Assembly (NCBI GenBank): GCA_963802275.1
Contig: CAWDIB010000006.1
Coordinates: forward strand, 186,001-250,000
DNA: 64,000 nucleotides
Origin: CAZMZW01 sp963802275
GTDB taxonomy: Bacteria; Chloroflexota; Anaerolineae; Anaerolineales; Anaerolineaceae
Reading direction: 5' to 3'
Position numbers and translations under genes: made by a program. Positions 18,465 through 27,224 of this stretch are shown piece by piece. Numbering within the stretch: position 1 is the first letter of the stretch; the number at the start of each line of letters is the position of its first letter. The notes below the pieces were generated by a model. It ran no database searches and was not told where the DNA came from. It was given only the letters and a program-made list of their open reading frames with translations.

Positions 18465-20886
18465 TCAGGCGAGCGCATGTTCCATGCGGGCGATGATATC
18501 CTTTTGAAGCGAAGGATCCAGGGCAACAAACAAGGCGCTGTAACCCGCGACCCGTACAATCAAGTCTGGATATTTGTCAGGATGGATGATGGCGTCCTTC
18601 AACACTTCTGTGGATATGGTGTTGAATTGAACATGCCAGCCCTTGAGGTCAAAAAAGCCGCGTACCAACCCGGCCAGTTTGCGAATGGCTAGTATCAGAT
18701 GCCAGCGTATTCTGGTTAAGCCGTAGATTCAGCAGCTGACCGCCGGTCACTTCGATGGTGGGAAGTTTGGCCGCCGAATGGAAGATGGCGGTCGGACCTT
18801 TGCGCCCGTTACCCTGGGCGGGTGAGATTCCATCCGCAGTAGGTTCGCCTTTTCGCCGTCCATCCGGTGTGGCGCCCACCACTTCTCCCGCAGTGATATT
18901 GGCGGAAACCGTATTGGTGGAAGCCAGGTAGGCACCGCCGATCGGACCGCGCTGATAGCGCATGTTGTGATATTGGGGCAGCAAATCACAATAATCTTGC
19001 AATGCCATGGCGGTCAGCCGATCGGTTTCATCGTTATCCTCGCCGTAGCGAGGGGTGTGCTGCAAGATCAGCTGCCTGATTTCTTCTCCGCGAATACTTT
19101 CAAAATTCGATTCCATGGCTTGCTGGTATTCCTCTGCGCTCACCAGCTGTTCATCATGCACCAATTTCTTGATGGCTGCCAGCGAGTTGCCCACATTCGG
19201 GATTCCCACCAGGCAGCCGCCGGTGCTGTCATAGATTGCGCCGCCCGCATTCAAATGTTTTCCGCGTCCCAGGCAGTCCTGGACCAGCGCCGAACAAAAC
19301 GCATTTGGTACCATTTCCTCCAGTACCTGGTCATTGATGTTATCAGCAGTGATATGCGCATCGGTATAATTGGCAAGTTGTTCCTGCCAGGCACCAACCA
19401 GTTTATCGAAAGTGTCCAGCTCATCCAACTTCCCCTTGCCTTGCTTTAATTGGATGCCAGTGGTTGGGTCCCGCCCGTTATTCACCGCCAATTCAACCAA
19501 TTTCAGCACATTCAGTTTGCTCTTGCCGTTTGCCCGGTACCCCCATTTACCCGGAACTTGCACTTCCACGCAGCCCATTGTTGAATAATTTAGGGCATCT
19601 TCATGGTTAACGCCGCGTTTCTCCAGGGCAGGCACAATCACCTGGTCATTGACAAAAGCGGGCATGCCAAACCCCATTCGCGTCACTTTGAGGGTTTCTT
19701 CAAGAAAGTCAGCTGGAGTTTCAGGGTGCACCCTCACGTAAAAATTCGGTTCGGAAAGGCGGATATCCGCCAGGGCAGCCAGGCATATCCAGGTCAGGCG
19801 ATTGGTGGCATCCTTTTCTTCAATCGTCTGCCCGCCTACGCAGAGGTTTTGGTAAGTCGGATAACCGGTTTGGGTGCGTGAGTGCGATTCCGTCCGCAGC
19901 TTGATGATGGAAAAAATCTTCAGATAAAAATGTTCCAGAAGCTCAAGCGCCTGGCTTTCAGTGATAATTCCATTCTCAAGGTCGCTTTTCAGGTAGGGAT
20001 AAAGATATTGGTCAAAACGCCCAAGCGAAACCGAGTGTCCATTGGATTCCATCTGCTCGATGAGATGAACAACCCAGATCACCAATATTGCCTGGCGGAA
20101 ATGCTTGGGAGGATGGTTTTGTAAATAATCCAGGTCATCTGCCAGTTGTCGTAGTTCTGCCTGCCGGGCGCCTGATGCCAGCCCTGCTTTTTCTTGCACT
20201 AAATCGGCCAGCCGCTGCAAATAGGATATTACTCCTTCAAATGAAATTTCAACAGACCGGTAGAAATCCAGTTTGGCTTGTTTTTCATCGTCATCAGCCA
20301 CGGATGACTCTAATCCAGCTGCCCGTTCCAGTATTCCATGAAATCCATATTTCAGCGCCATCGGGTAATCCACCACCATATGCCCTTCACCGGAAGTTGC
20401 CTGGCCGGTCCAACTGATCGCGCCGATTTTGGAGGAATCCAGCACAAATTGGGGCTGTCTTGTCATGATGGCTTCATAAACAGTCCGGCCTTCCCACCAG
20501 GGCAACAGGCTGCGTAATTCTTCCTTTGCTTCAGTGCTGATGCTGAAGCGGTCATAGCGGCGCTGTTCAAAACGATCCAATTCCTCATAAACCCATTTCC
20601 AGGAATATTCTGGGAAGATCGGTGCGAAACGGGCATGCGCGGACTGCCAGCCAGGGATGAGTTCATTTTCATCCAGTGACAGGCTGACCTGGTTTAAATA
20701 AGCATTAAGCGCCTTGGCGCGCTTGAGGATGGGTGGTTCATGCTCGTTTTGCTGATAAATTTGCGTATAAATGCGCGCCCGTTCCGGGCAGATGCCAGGT
20801 GTGGAATGGATCAGGCGGTTCCTCAATGCCTGGATGCGCTCTTTTTGGTTTTCAGAAAGAAGTACTTGAATGGATGTGATTTCCAT
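18465..20886 (-). CDS. PFL-like glycyl-radical enzyme, one frame change
   Basis: The intact part carries the glycyl-radical enzyme barrel with the active-site loop STMGCVE (Cys439, Glu441). There is one Cys, not the Cys-Cys pair of true pyruvate formate-lyase. The C-terminal glycyl-radical loop RVAGYSALF (Gly about 781) sits in another frame; the shift lies near 18678-18684. Correcting one base gives 806 residues, normal for the family. The motif PGKWGYRANGKSK after the Cys resembles PflD/YbiW-type enzymes with no assigned substrate. The enzyme must be anaerobic. A TAAAAT box lies 6 bases before ATG 20886. If the shift is real, the radical site is lost. Confidence 0.87.
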
Positions 20887-20931
20887 AGATTAATTTTAAC
20901 CCGAATTGGATACTTTTACTCTAATTAAGAA

Positions 20932-20955
20932 GAATCCCGCAGTTTTGCGGGATTC
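20932..20955 (-). terminator. hairpin terminator after the rho-LysM-M23 unit
   Basis: GAATCCCGCA and TGCGGGATTC form a perfect 10-bp stem with a four-base loop. It starts 20 bases after the LysM-M23 stop on the minus strand and lies before the glycyl-radical enzyme gene. The following T run is weak, so efficiency is uncertain. Confidence 0.65.
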
Positions 20956-20974
20956 GATTGTTTGCTTAAAGGGT

Positions 20975-22081
20975 TTATTGCAGAACCTGCCATGGATTGA
21001 CAAACGCACTGCCTTTACGAACTTCAAAATGCAGGTGCGGACCGGTGGAATTCCCGGTACTGCCGCAGGAACCGACCACTTGGCCGCGGCTCACGCTTTG
21101 TCCGCAGCGCACGCTGATGCTGCTTAGGTGGGCATACAGGGTCAGCCAGCTGTTACCATGGTCAATAGCCACCAGGTTGCCGTACCCCCCGCCAATCGAA
21201 CCGGCATAGATTACAACGCCGGAATCGGAGGCAAAGATGGCATCTCCCTGGTAACACATCGCATCCAGCGCACGATGGCCACCCCAATAATCATTGCCGC
21301 TGACCTGTCCTTGGTAAGCGGTCGGCCAGATGAAGGACCCGGAACCAACCGCTCCCCCTGAAGGCGTACAGGATCCAGGTCCGCTGATCTTGGCGCTCAC
21401 CCCGGCATTGTCGCTGGCTGCCACCGGGATGATCCAGGGCTTTAATTCACGGACTCCACCGGGAATCATGATCATCGTGCCCGGCTGTATGGCCGGGTTG
21501 GTCATATCCAGGTTGTTGCCGGGCCACAATAAAATATCTTCAACCTTGGCTTTATAAAGACCTGCCACATGATCCAGTTTGTCACCCTCCTGCCACTCAT
21601 ACAGGATGCCATCCGTCGGTGGAATTTCCAGCTTCACACCAATGGAGATCGTGTGTGGGTCGTCATTCAGTGTTGAGTAATTGGCATACAGGATCGATTC
21701 CGGTTTGACCGAAAATTCACTTGAAATCCCAAAAATCGAATCACCCGCTTCCACCGTATATTCCACCACATCCTTGCGGTAACCCTTTGGCAGCGTGGTG
21801 TTGATATTAGCTTTTCGGCTGATGGACTCGTAATTGTGGCTATTGGGCAGGCCGGGTAGGTTGGAGATGGTTTCTGGTTCACCGGATGAAAAAAGATCAT
21901 GGATGGAAGAAAGGATAGATATCCCGCTGATCTTTTGAAAAGCCACTATCGCCAGCAGGATTACCATAACCACTGAGAGTCCCCACATGATTTTCGAAAT
22001 GATGCCCCATGCATCCTTTTGCGGGTTGGCAGCCTCTCCCGTCTGACTCTCTGCTTTACGGGAGAAAATTTTCAATTTCAC
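20975..22081 (-). CDS. LysM-M23 murein peptidase (intact paralogue)
   Basis: The 368-residue protein has a membrane helix (about 29-51), two LysM-like units (VEYTVEAGDSIFGISSEF, then LYEWQEGDKLDHVAGLYK) and an M23 domain with HRALD (HxxxD) and HLHFEV. It shares architecture and motifs with the interrupted gene at 12813-14025. It probably acts outside the membrane on peptidoglycan. The GTG start at 22081 overlaps the rho stop as TAGTG, so translation is likely coupled to rho. A terminator follows at 20932-20955. Confidence 0.87.
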   Translation of the reverse strand: MKLKIFSRKAESQTGEAANPQKDAWGIISKIMWGLSVVMVILLAIVAFQKISGISILSSIHDLFSSGEPETISNLPGLPNSHNYESISRKANINTTLPKGYRKDVVEYTVEAGDSIFGISSEFSVKPESILYANYSTLNDDPHTISIGVKLEIPPTDGILYEWQEGDKLDHVAGLYKAKVEDILLWPGNNLDMTNPAIQPGTMIMIPGGVRELKPWIIPVAASDNAGVSAKISGPGSCTPSGGAVGSGSFIWPTAYQGQVSGNDYWGGHRALDAMCYQGDAIFASDSGVVIYAGSIGGGYGNLVAIDHGNSWLTLYAHLSSISVRCGQSVSRGQVVGSCGSTGNSTGPHLHFEVRKGSAFVNPWQVLQ

Positions 22082-23352
22082 TATCCCTCCGTGAGCGCAT
22101 CCAGGAATTCCTGGTTGTTCTTGGTCTTGCTCATCCTTTGCAGGATGGCTTCAGTGGCCACGGCCGGATCCATGCCTGCTCCTTGCGGAGGGTTGCCGAT
22201 CATTTGCAGGTACATGCGCCGCATCAGCCAGACACGCTGCAGCACATCCGGGCCCAACAGCAGTTCTTCGCGGCGGGTGGAGGAGCGTTCAATGTCAATG
22301 GCGGGGAAAATGCGCCTTTCCTGCAGGCGGCGCGACAGGTGCAGTTCCATGTTGCCGGTGCCCTTGAATTCTTCGTAGACCACATCATCCAGGCGTGAAC
22401 CGGTGTCGATTAGGGCGGTCGCAATGATGGTCAGTGAACCTCCGCCTTCGATTTTCCGTGCAGCGCCATAGAAGCGTTTGGGCGGGTACAGTGCGGATGG
22501 GTCCATGCCGCCGGAAAGGGTTCGCCCGGATGGGTTGACCACCAGGTTGTAAGCCCGCGCCAGGCGGGTCAGCGAATCCATCAGGATGACCACATCCTTG
22601 CCGATTTCCACCAGGCGTTTGGCGCGGTTGAGCGTGATCTCGGCTGTTCGCACATGCGAGGTGACTGGTTCATCGAAAGTGGAAGCGATGACCTCGCCTT
22701 CCACGGATCGGTCCATGTCCGTCACTTCTTCCGGACGTTCGCCGATCAGGCTGACCATCAAGGAGATTTCCGGGTGATTGGTGAGGAGCCCATTGGCAAT
22801 TTCTTTCAGGATGGTGGTTTTACCGGCCTTGGGAGGGGAGACGATCATACCGCGCTGGCCGCGTCCGATGGGTGCAATTAAATTGATCAGGCGGTTGGAA
22901 AGTATATTGCGGTTGGTTTCAAGGTCGTAACGCTTGTCAGGGAATATGGGTGTCAGGTCTTCGAACTTCACCCGGCTGGTGGCTGCTTCAGGGGTCAGCC
23001 CGTTGATGTCCTTGACGCTCAACAATCCATAATGGCGTTCAGATTCGCGTGGCGGACGGATCTCTCCAAAGACCAGGTCACCGTTGCGCAGTTCATAACG
23101 GCGCAGTTGGGCTTGCGAGACATAGATGTCAGTCTTTCCCATTTGGTAATCAGCCCTCAGGAATCCGACACCTTCCGGCATGATCTCAAGGATGCCGCCG
23201 CCCATTTCCTTGCCCTCATTTTGTGCGAGCTTGCTGGCAATGGCGATGGTGAGGTATTCTTTTTTCTTGAGCCGGAAATCCGGGATTTCCAATTCCCCGG
23301 CCATTTTACGCAGGTCTGGTAAAGTTTTATTTTCTAATTCTGCAATATTCAT
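22081..23352 (-). CDS. rho: transcription termination factor Rho
   Basis: Rho is the hexameric RNA helicase that ends transcription at untranslated RNA. The 423-residue protein has an N-terminal Rho-N helix bundle (KTLPDLRKMAGELEIPDF) and an OB-fold RNA-binding domain (GILEIMPEGVGFLRADYQ). The ATPase follows, with Walker A SPPKAGKTTIL, Walker B VVILMDSLTRLARAYN, and the R-loop region. It has no large insertion between domains. The start ATG 23352 lies about 145 bases after the predicted transcription start, long enough for the autoregulated leader common for rho. The next gene is coupled by a stop-start overlap. Confidence 0.95.
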   Translation of the reverse strand: MNIAELENKTLPDLRKMAGELEIPDFRLKKKEYLTIAIASKLAQNEGKEMGGGILEIMPEGVGFLRADYQMGKTDIYVSQAQLRRYELRNGDLVFGEIRPPRESERHYGLLSVKDINGLTPEAATSRVKFEDLTPIFPDKRYDLETNRNILSNRLINLIAPIGRGQRGMIVSPPKAGKTTILKEIANGLLTNHPEISLMVSLIGERPEEVTDMDRSVEGEVIASTFDEPVTSHVRTAEITLNRAKRLVEIGKDVVILMDSLTRLARAYNLVVNPSGRTLSGGMDPSALYPPKRFYGAARKIEGGGSLTIIATALIDTGSRLDDVVYEEFKGTGNMELHLSRRLQERRIFPAIDIERSSTRREELLLGPDVLQRVWLMRRMYLQMIGNPPQGAGMDPAVATEAILQRMSKTKNNQEFLDALTEG

Positions 23353-23504
23353 TTGTTATCCATAAGAAAAAAAATAATCTGAAAAATCGGTTGAAAAAGC
23401 TGCCAACTTGGCAATAAAGGATGCGGTCTTTTCTAAAAAGTTGAATTCATCGGGGGTTTTGGCTAATCTAGTTAATCAAGCCATTTGCAGTGTAAGTTGC
23501 TGTT

Positions 23505-23535
23505 ATTATAACATGGCAAATTTCATAAAAGTCAA
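23505..23535 (-). promoter_or_regulatory. candidate rho promoter
   Basis: On the minus strand TATAAT (complement of 23505-23510) has a TTGACT-like -35 (complement of 23530-23535) at 19 bases spacing. It would give a leader of about 145 bases before rho. The rest of the 195-base gap between rpoD and rho shows no gene. Confidence 0.5.
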
Positions 23536-23547
23536 GGGGCAAAAACC

Positions 23548-25230
23548 TCATTTGAGGTAATCCTGTAATGGTTTGCTGCGATATGGATGCCGCAATTTGC
23601 GCAGGGCTTTGGCTTCAATTTGCCGGATGCGTTCACGGGTTACATTAAAATAGTCGCTTACCTCTTCCAGGGTATGGTCTTTGCCATCCAGCAAGCCAAA
23701 GCGTAGCTCCAGTACCTCCCTCTCCTTTTGGGTCAAATTCTCCAGGTCTTTTTCGATTTTCTCACGTAACGAAATGATATCTGCCGCATCTTCCGGATCC
23801 TGGGCATCATCATCCTCGATAAAGTCTCCCAATTGGCTGGAATCTTCATCGCCAATCGGCCTTTCCAGTGATACCGGTTCCTCCGCTGTTTTGAGAATCG
23901 CCTCCACTTTTTGTGCGGCGAACTCTAGCTGCCTTTTTAGATCATGGCTGATGGAGGTGTTGTCCTTGGATGAAAGGTATTCGTGGACTATGGAATTTTC
24001 TTCGCTGGTCAGGGTGTTCAGAAAACCTGCTTCCAGTGCCAATTCTTCATTGGTTGGATTTCGCCCCAATTTCTGGGTGAGCGCGCGTTGAGCCCGCAGC
24101 AACCGCGAGATGGATTCATACAAATGCACCGGGATGCGGATGGTGCGTGCCTGCTCGGCAATATGGCGGCTGATGGATTGACGTATCCACCAGGTGGCGT
24201 ACGTGCTGAATTTAAATCCGCGAGATGGATCGAACTTGGAAACCGCCCGCAATAATCCCATGTTCCCTTCCTGGATCAGGTCAAGAAAAGAAATGCCCCG
24301 TCCAAGGAAGTGCTTGGCAACGCTCACCACCAGCCGCAGGTTGGCGCGGATGATGGCTTGATTGGACTCTTCCGACAATCGGTTGATCTCATCCACATAT
24401 GATTTCAGTGTTTTTTCATCTGGCAATTGCATGGTCAATAATTCAATATTTGGTAATTTTTCATGTTCTTGCAGGAATGAGAGTAGGGCGTTGGCTGTTG
24501 TGGGGGGCAGCAAATAAAAATTCAAATAGATCTGGTAACTGGATTGGATCACCTGCTCGATGTTTTGCCGTCGCTCCTTTTGTTTGGCCACCTTGCTTTC
24601 ATTCCAGTAAGTTTCCAAATAGTGGCGGGCATAGGAAGGTGCATCCAATTCCCAATGCAAATGCAGGTCTTGGGCTTCGGATAAAAGCAGGCTGAAATCG
24701 GGCAGCTCTATTTTTTTATTATTTTTGCTGAGCTTGATCAGTGTCTGGTATCTATCAATCAGCTCTTGGATGATTTTTTGGAAAACACCTGAGAACACAT
24801 GATCTTTCCCTTTTTCGGTTTCCAGGCTTGATTCTATGAAATCAATTCTTTTTCGCCCCTCATTGCGTGTTGCCAGGCGAAATTCGCTGTTGGCATCCAG
24901 GAGGTGAATTTGCCCGATCTCACGCAGGTAAAGTCTTACCGGGTCCTCGGATAGTTCCAACGAGTAGGCGGGATTTTCCAGTAGCTCCAATGGATTTTCA
25001 CTGGCGATCTCTTCAAAACGGCTTTCATCCTCCAGCAGTTCAACTTCACCAGGTTGGGATTCTACGGTTTCTTTTTCAATTATGTCGGGTTCATCCTCAT
25101 CCATAGGAAGAGGAAACACCTCATCAACACCCTTTGCAGTCATTTTGGGCTTGGTTTCTTTTCCCCGTTTTGTCATCGGGAGAGCTGTCTTCCGCGTTGC
25201 ATCGCCGGAAGCATTCTTCTTGGAGGACAT
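23548..25230 (-). CDS. rpoD: principal RNA polymerase sigma factor (RpoD/SigA)
   Basis: The 560-residue protein has an acidic N-terminal region and region 1.2 (DPVRLYLREIGQIHLL). A non-conserved spacer of about 150 residues precedes region 2 (FLDLIQEGNMGLLRAVSKFD and the -10-reading YATWWIRQSISRHIAEQ), region 3, and region 4 with the -35-reading helix VTRERIRQIEAKALRKLRHP. It directs transcription of housekeeping genes. The gene follows dnaG with 8 bases between them, the classic macromolecular-synthesis arrangement. Length and motif order are those of a group 1 sigma factor. Confidence 0.94.
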   Translation of the reverse strand: MSSKKNASGDATRKTALPMTKRGKETKPKMTAKGVDEVFPLPMDEDEPDIIEKETVESQPGEVELLEDESRFEEIASENPLELLENPAYSLELSEDPVRLYLREIGQIHLLDANSEFRLATRNEGRKRIDFIESSLETEKGKDHVFSGVFQKIIQELIDRYQTLIKLSKNNKKIELPDFSLLLSEAQDLHLHWELDAPSYARHYLETYWNESKVAKQKERRQNIEQVIQSSYQIYLNFYLLPPTTANALLSFLQEHEKLPNIELLTMQLPDEKTLKSYVDEINRLSEESNQAIIRANLRLVVSVAKHFLGRGISFLDLIQEGNMGLLRAVSKFDPSRGFKFSTYATWWIRQSISRHIAEQARTIRIPVHLYESISRLLRAQRALTQKLGRNPTNEELALEAGFLNTLTSEENSIVHEYLSSKDNTSISHDLKRQLEFAAQKVEAILKTAEEPVSLERPIGDEDSSQLGDFIEDDDAQDPEDAADIISLREKIEKDLENLTQKEREVLELRFGLLDGKDHTLEEVSDYFNVTRERIRQIEAKALRKLRHPYRSKPLQDYLK

Positions 25231-25238
25231 GGTTTCAA

Positions 25239-27188
25239 TTATACATGAACGGAATCCGCCTGTTGCAGCGGGTTGGCCAGGGCGCGGTCCAGCTTCCCGC
25301 GTGCCTGGATATGATCTGTGATCTGTTGCTGAAAGTGGGCAATGTTTTCATCTTGTGACTGCAACGCCTCATCCAGGATTGTCTGTAAATGACTTAACTC
25401 CATCAGGGTTCGTTCTTGCCGAAGCAGCAATAAACTGCGCAGGATTTCCTCCACCATCTTCTGCTCACTCATTTTCATGATTTTTATCATGTCTTCATCT
25501 TCAGCAGGGCTGTTTAATTCTTCAAACAGCTCATCCAATACAGGCAGATGGCTCTCTTCGATAAATTGGACCGGATCATTTATCTCTTGTTCAAGCGATT
25601 GAGTGATGGTTCTTGCCATTAATTGGTGCTTGGCATCTTCAAAATCATTATCGCTGAATTCTGACAAGCCGGCTGCATTCAACAAGCGGTTGACGCGGTA
25701 AAGCAATTCAGGACGGGGCAGGAGCAGTTTGAGGCAGTATTGCTCGCTGGCGGATATTTTTTCCTTGATTGTGCTTGCATCAGGGATGGCAAGCTGGGGT
25801 TTTGTTGATTCGAGGGCTGCTTTTTTCCTTGACTTGTACGAAATCCGCGATAGTGAGGCGAGTTGATGAAAAGCAGTCACATCCACCTGGAGCAGTCTGG
25901 CTAATTGCTGCAGGTAGGCATCCCGCTCCACCGAATCCGACACGTCCCGGATCAGCGGCACGACCTGGGTTGCAATTTGGCTCTTCGTTTTCGGATCGGT
26001 GAGGTCCTTGTCTTCACATAGCGTATTCATCACGTGTGTGATGATTGGCTTCGCTGAATCGACAATCTCCTTCCATTGGTCTGCGCTCTCCCGCACAATA
26101 TCATCCGGATCCATCCCCTGTGGCAGTGTGCTAACCCGTAGATCTGCCTGCAGGCGGGATTCATGATGAAGAAGCCCGCGCGCATCAAAGGTGATATCAC
26201 TGCTGTGATCCAAAGCATCGCGCGCAACTTCCAGCCCGCGCAAAGTCGCCTTGATCCCGGCTGCATCCGGATCCAATGCCATCACAATCCGTCGCGTATA
26301 CCTTTTAAGCAGGCGCATTTGCATTTCGGTCAGGGCGGTCCCCATCGGTGAGACGGCGTTGGCAAATCCTGCTTGGTGCAAAGCCAGAACGTCCAGATAT
26401 CCTTCCACAATGACTGCCTGGTCGTTTTCCCGGATGGCTTTGCGTGCCTGGTCCAGTCCGTATAAAAGCCGGCTTTTGTCAAAGAGGATCGTCTGGGGTG
26501 AGTTGATGAATTTGGGCATCTCTTCCGGGTTGAGTATTCGCGCTCCAAAACCTGTCATTTGCCCGCCGGCATCCCGCACCGGAAACATGATCCGGCCGCG
26601 GAAACGGTCATAAAAACCGCCCTCATCCCGCTTGACGATCAACCCGGCTTGTTCCAGGTCATCGGTTGAGTAACCCTTTTCTGTGAAATGGTGCAGGGTT
26701 TCTTCCCAACCATTGGGTGAAAAACCCAGACTGAATATTCCAATTGTTTTTTTGTTTATTCCCCGCTTTTCCACCAGATATTGCAGGGCTTTCTTACCTT
26801 CCTCGGAATTTAAAAGGTGAGATTGGAAAAAAATGGCAACTTCTTCCAGCAGGAGTTTCAGCCGTTCGGCTTTCTCATTTTCTTTTTGCTTTTCGGGTGT
26901 ATAGGTTTCAAGCTTGACCCCGGCTTTTTTCGCCAGCACTCTCAGCGCCTCGCTGAAATCCAACCCTTCTTTTTTCATTACAAATTTGAAAATGTCGCCG
27001 CCTTCGTTGCAGGCACCAAAACAGCGCCAGGTGCCTGTTTCAGGAAATACCACAAATGCCGGGGTACGGGTGTTGGCATGAAATGGGCAAAAACCGGTGT
27101 AATTCTTGCCGGCATGGCGCAGCTTGACCGTTTCGGAAACCAGGTCAACAATGTCAATTCGGGCTTTTATTTCATCACTGACATTCAT
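25239..27188 (-). CDS. dnaG: DNA primase DnaG
   Basis: DnaG makes the RNA primers for replication. The 649-residue protein begins with the CHC2 zinc-ribbon (TGFCPFHANTRTPAF and WRCFGACNEGGD). The catalytic core follows, with FRGRIMFPVRDAGGQMTGFG and the TOPRIM motifs VIVEGYLDVLALHQAG and IVMALDPDAAG. A helical C-terminal region for helicase contact completes it. It stands between glyQS (36 bases upstream) and rpoD (8 bases downstream) on one strand, suggesting a glyQS-dnaG-rpoD transcription unit. Confidence 0.95.
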   Translation of the reverse strand: MNVSDEIKARIDIVDLVSETVKLRHAGKNYTGFCPFHANTRTPAFVVFPETGTWRCFGACNEGGDIFKFVMKKEGLDFSEALRVLAKKAGVKLETYTPEKQKENEKAERLKLLLEEVAIFFQSHLLNSEEGKKALQYLVEKRGINKKTIGIFSLGFSPNGWEETLHHFTEKGYSTDDLEQAGLIVKRDEGGFYDRFRGRIMFPVRDAGGQMTGFGARILNPEEMPKFINSPQTILFDKSRLLYGLDQARKAIRENDQAVIVEGYLDVLALHQAGFANAVSPMGTALTEMQMRLLKRYTRRIVMALDPDAAGIKATLRGLEVARDALDHSSDITFDARGLLHHESRLQADLRVSTLPQGMDPDDIVRESADQWKEIVDSAKPIITHVMNTLCEDKDLTDPKTKSQIATQVVPLIRDVSDSVERDAYLQQLARLLQVDVTAFHQLASLSRISYKSRKKAALESTKPQLAIPDASTIKEKISASEQYCLKLLLPRPELLYRVNRLLNAAGLSEFSDNDFEDAKHQLMARTITQSLEQEINDPVQFIEESHLPVLDELFEELNSPAEDEDMIKIMKMSEQKMVEEILRSLLLLRQERTLMELSHLQTILDEALQSQDENIAHFQQQITDHIQARGKLDRALANPLQQADSVHV

Positions 27189-27224
27189 TGATTTTTCACA
27201 TTAATTTACCAGTAACGCCGTTGT

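Noticed and set aside
18465..20886. Annotation as pyruvate formate-lyase PflB
   Set aside because: The active site has one Cys (GCVE), not the Cys-Cys pair needed for pyruvate cleavage, and the activase is of the extra-cluster type.
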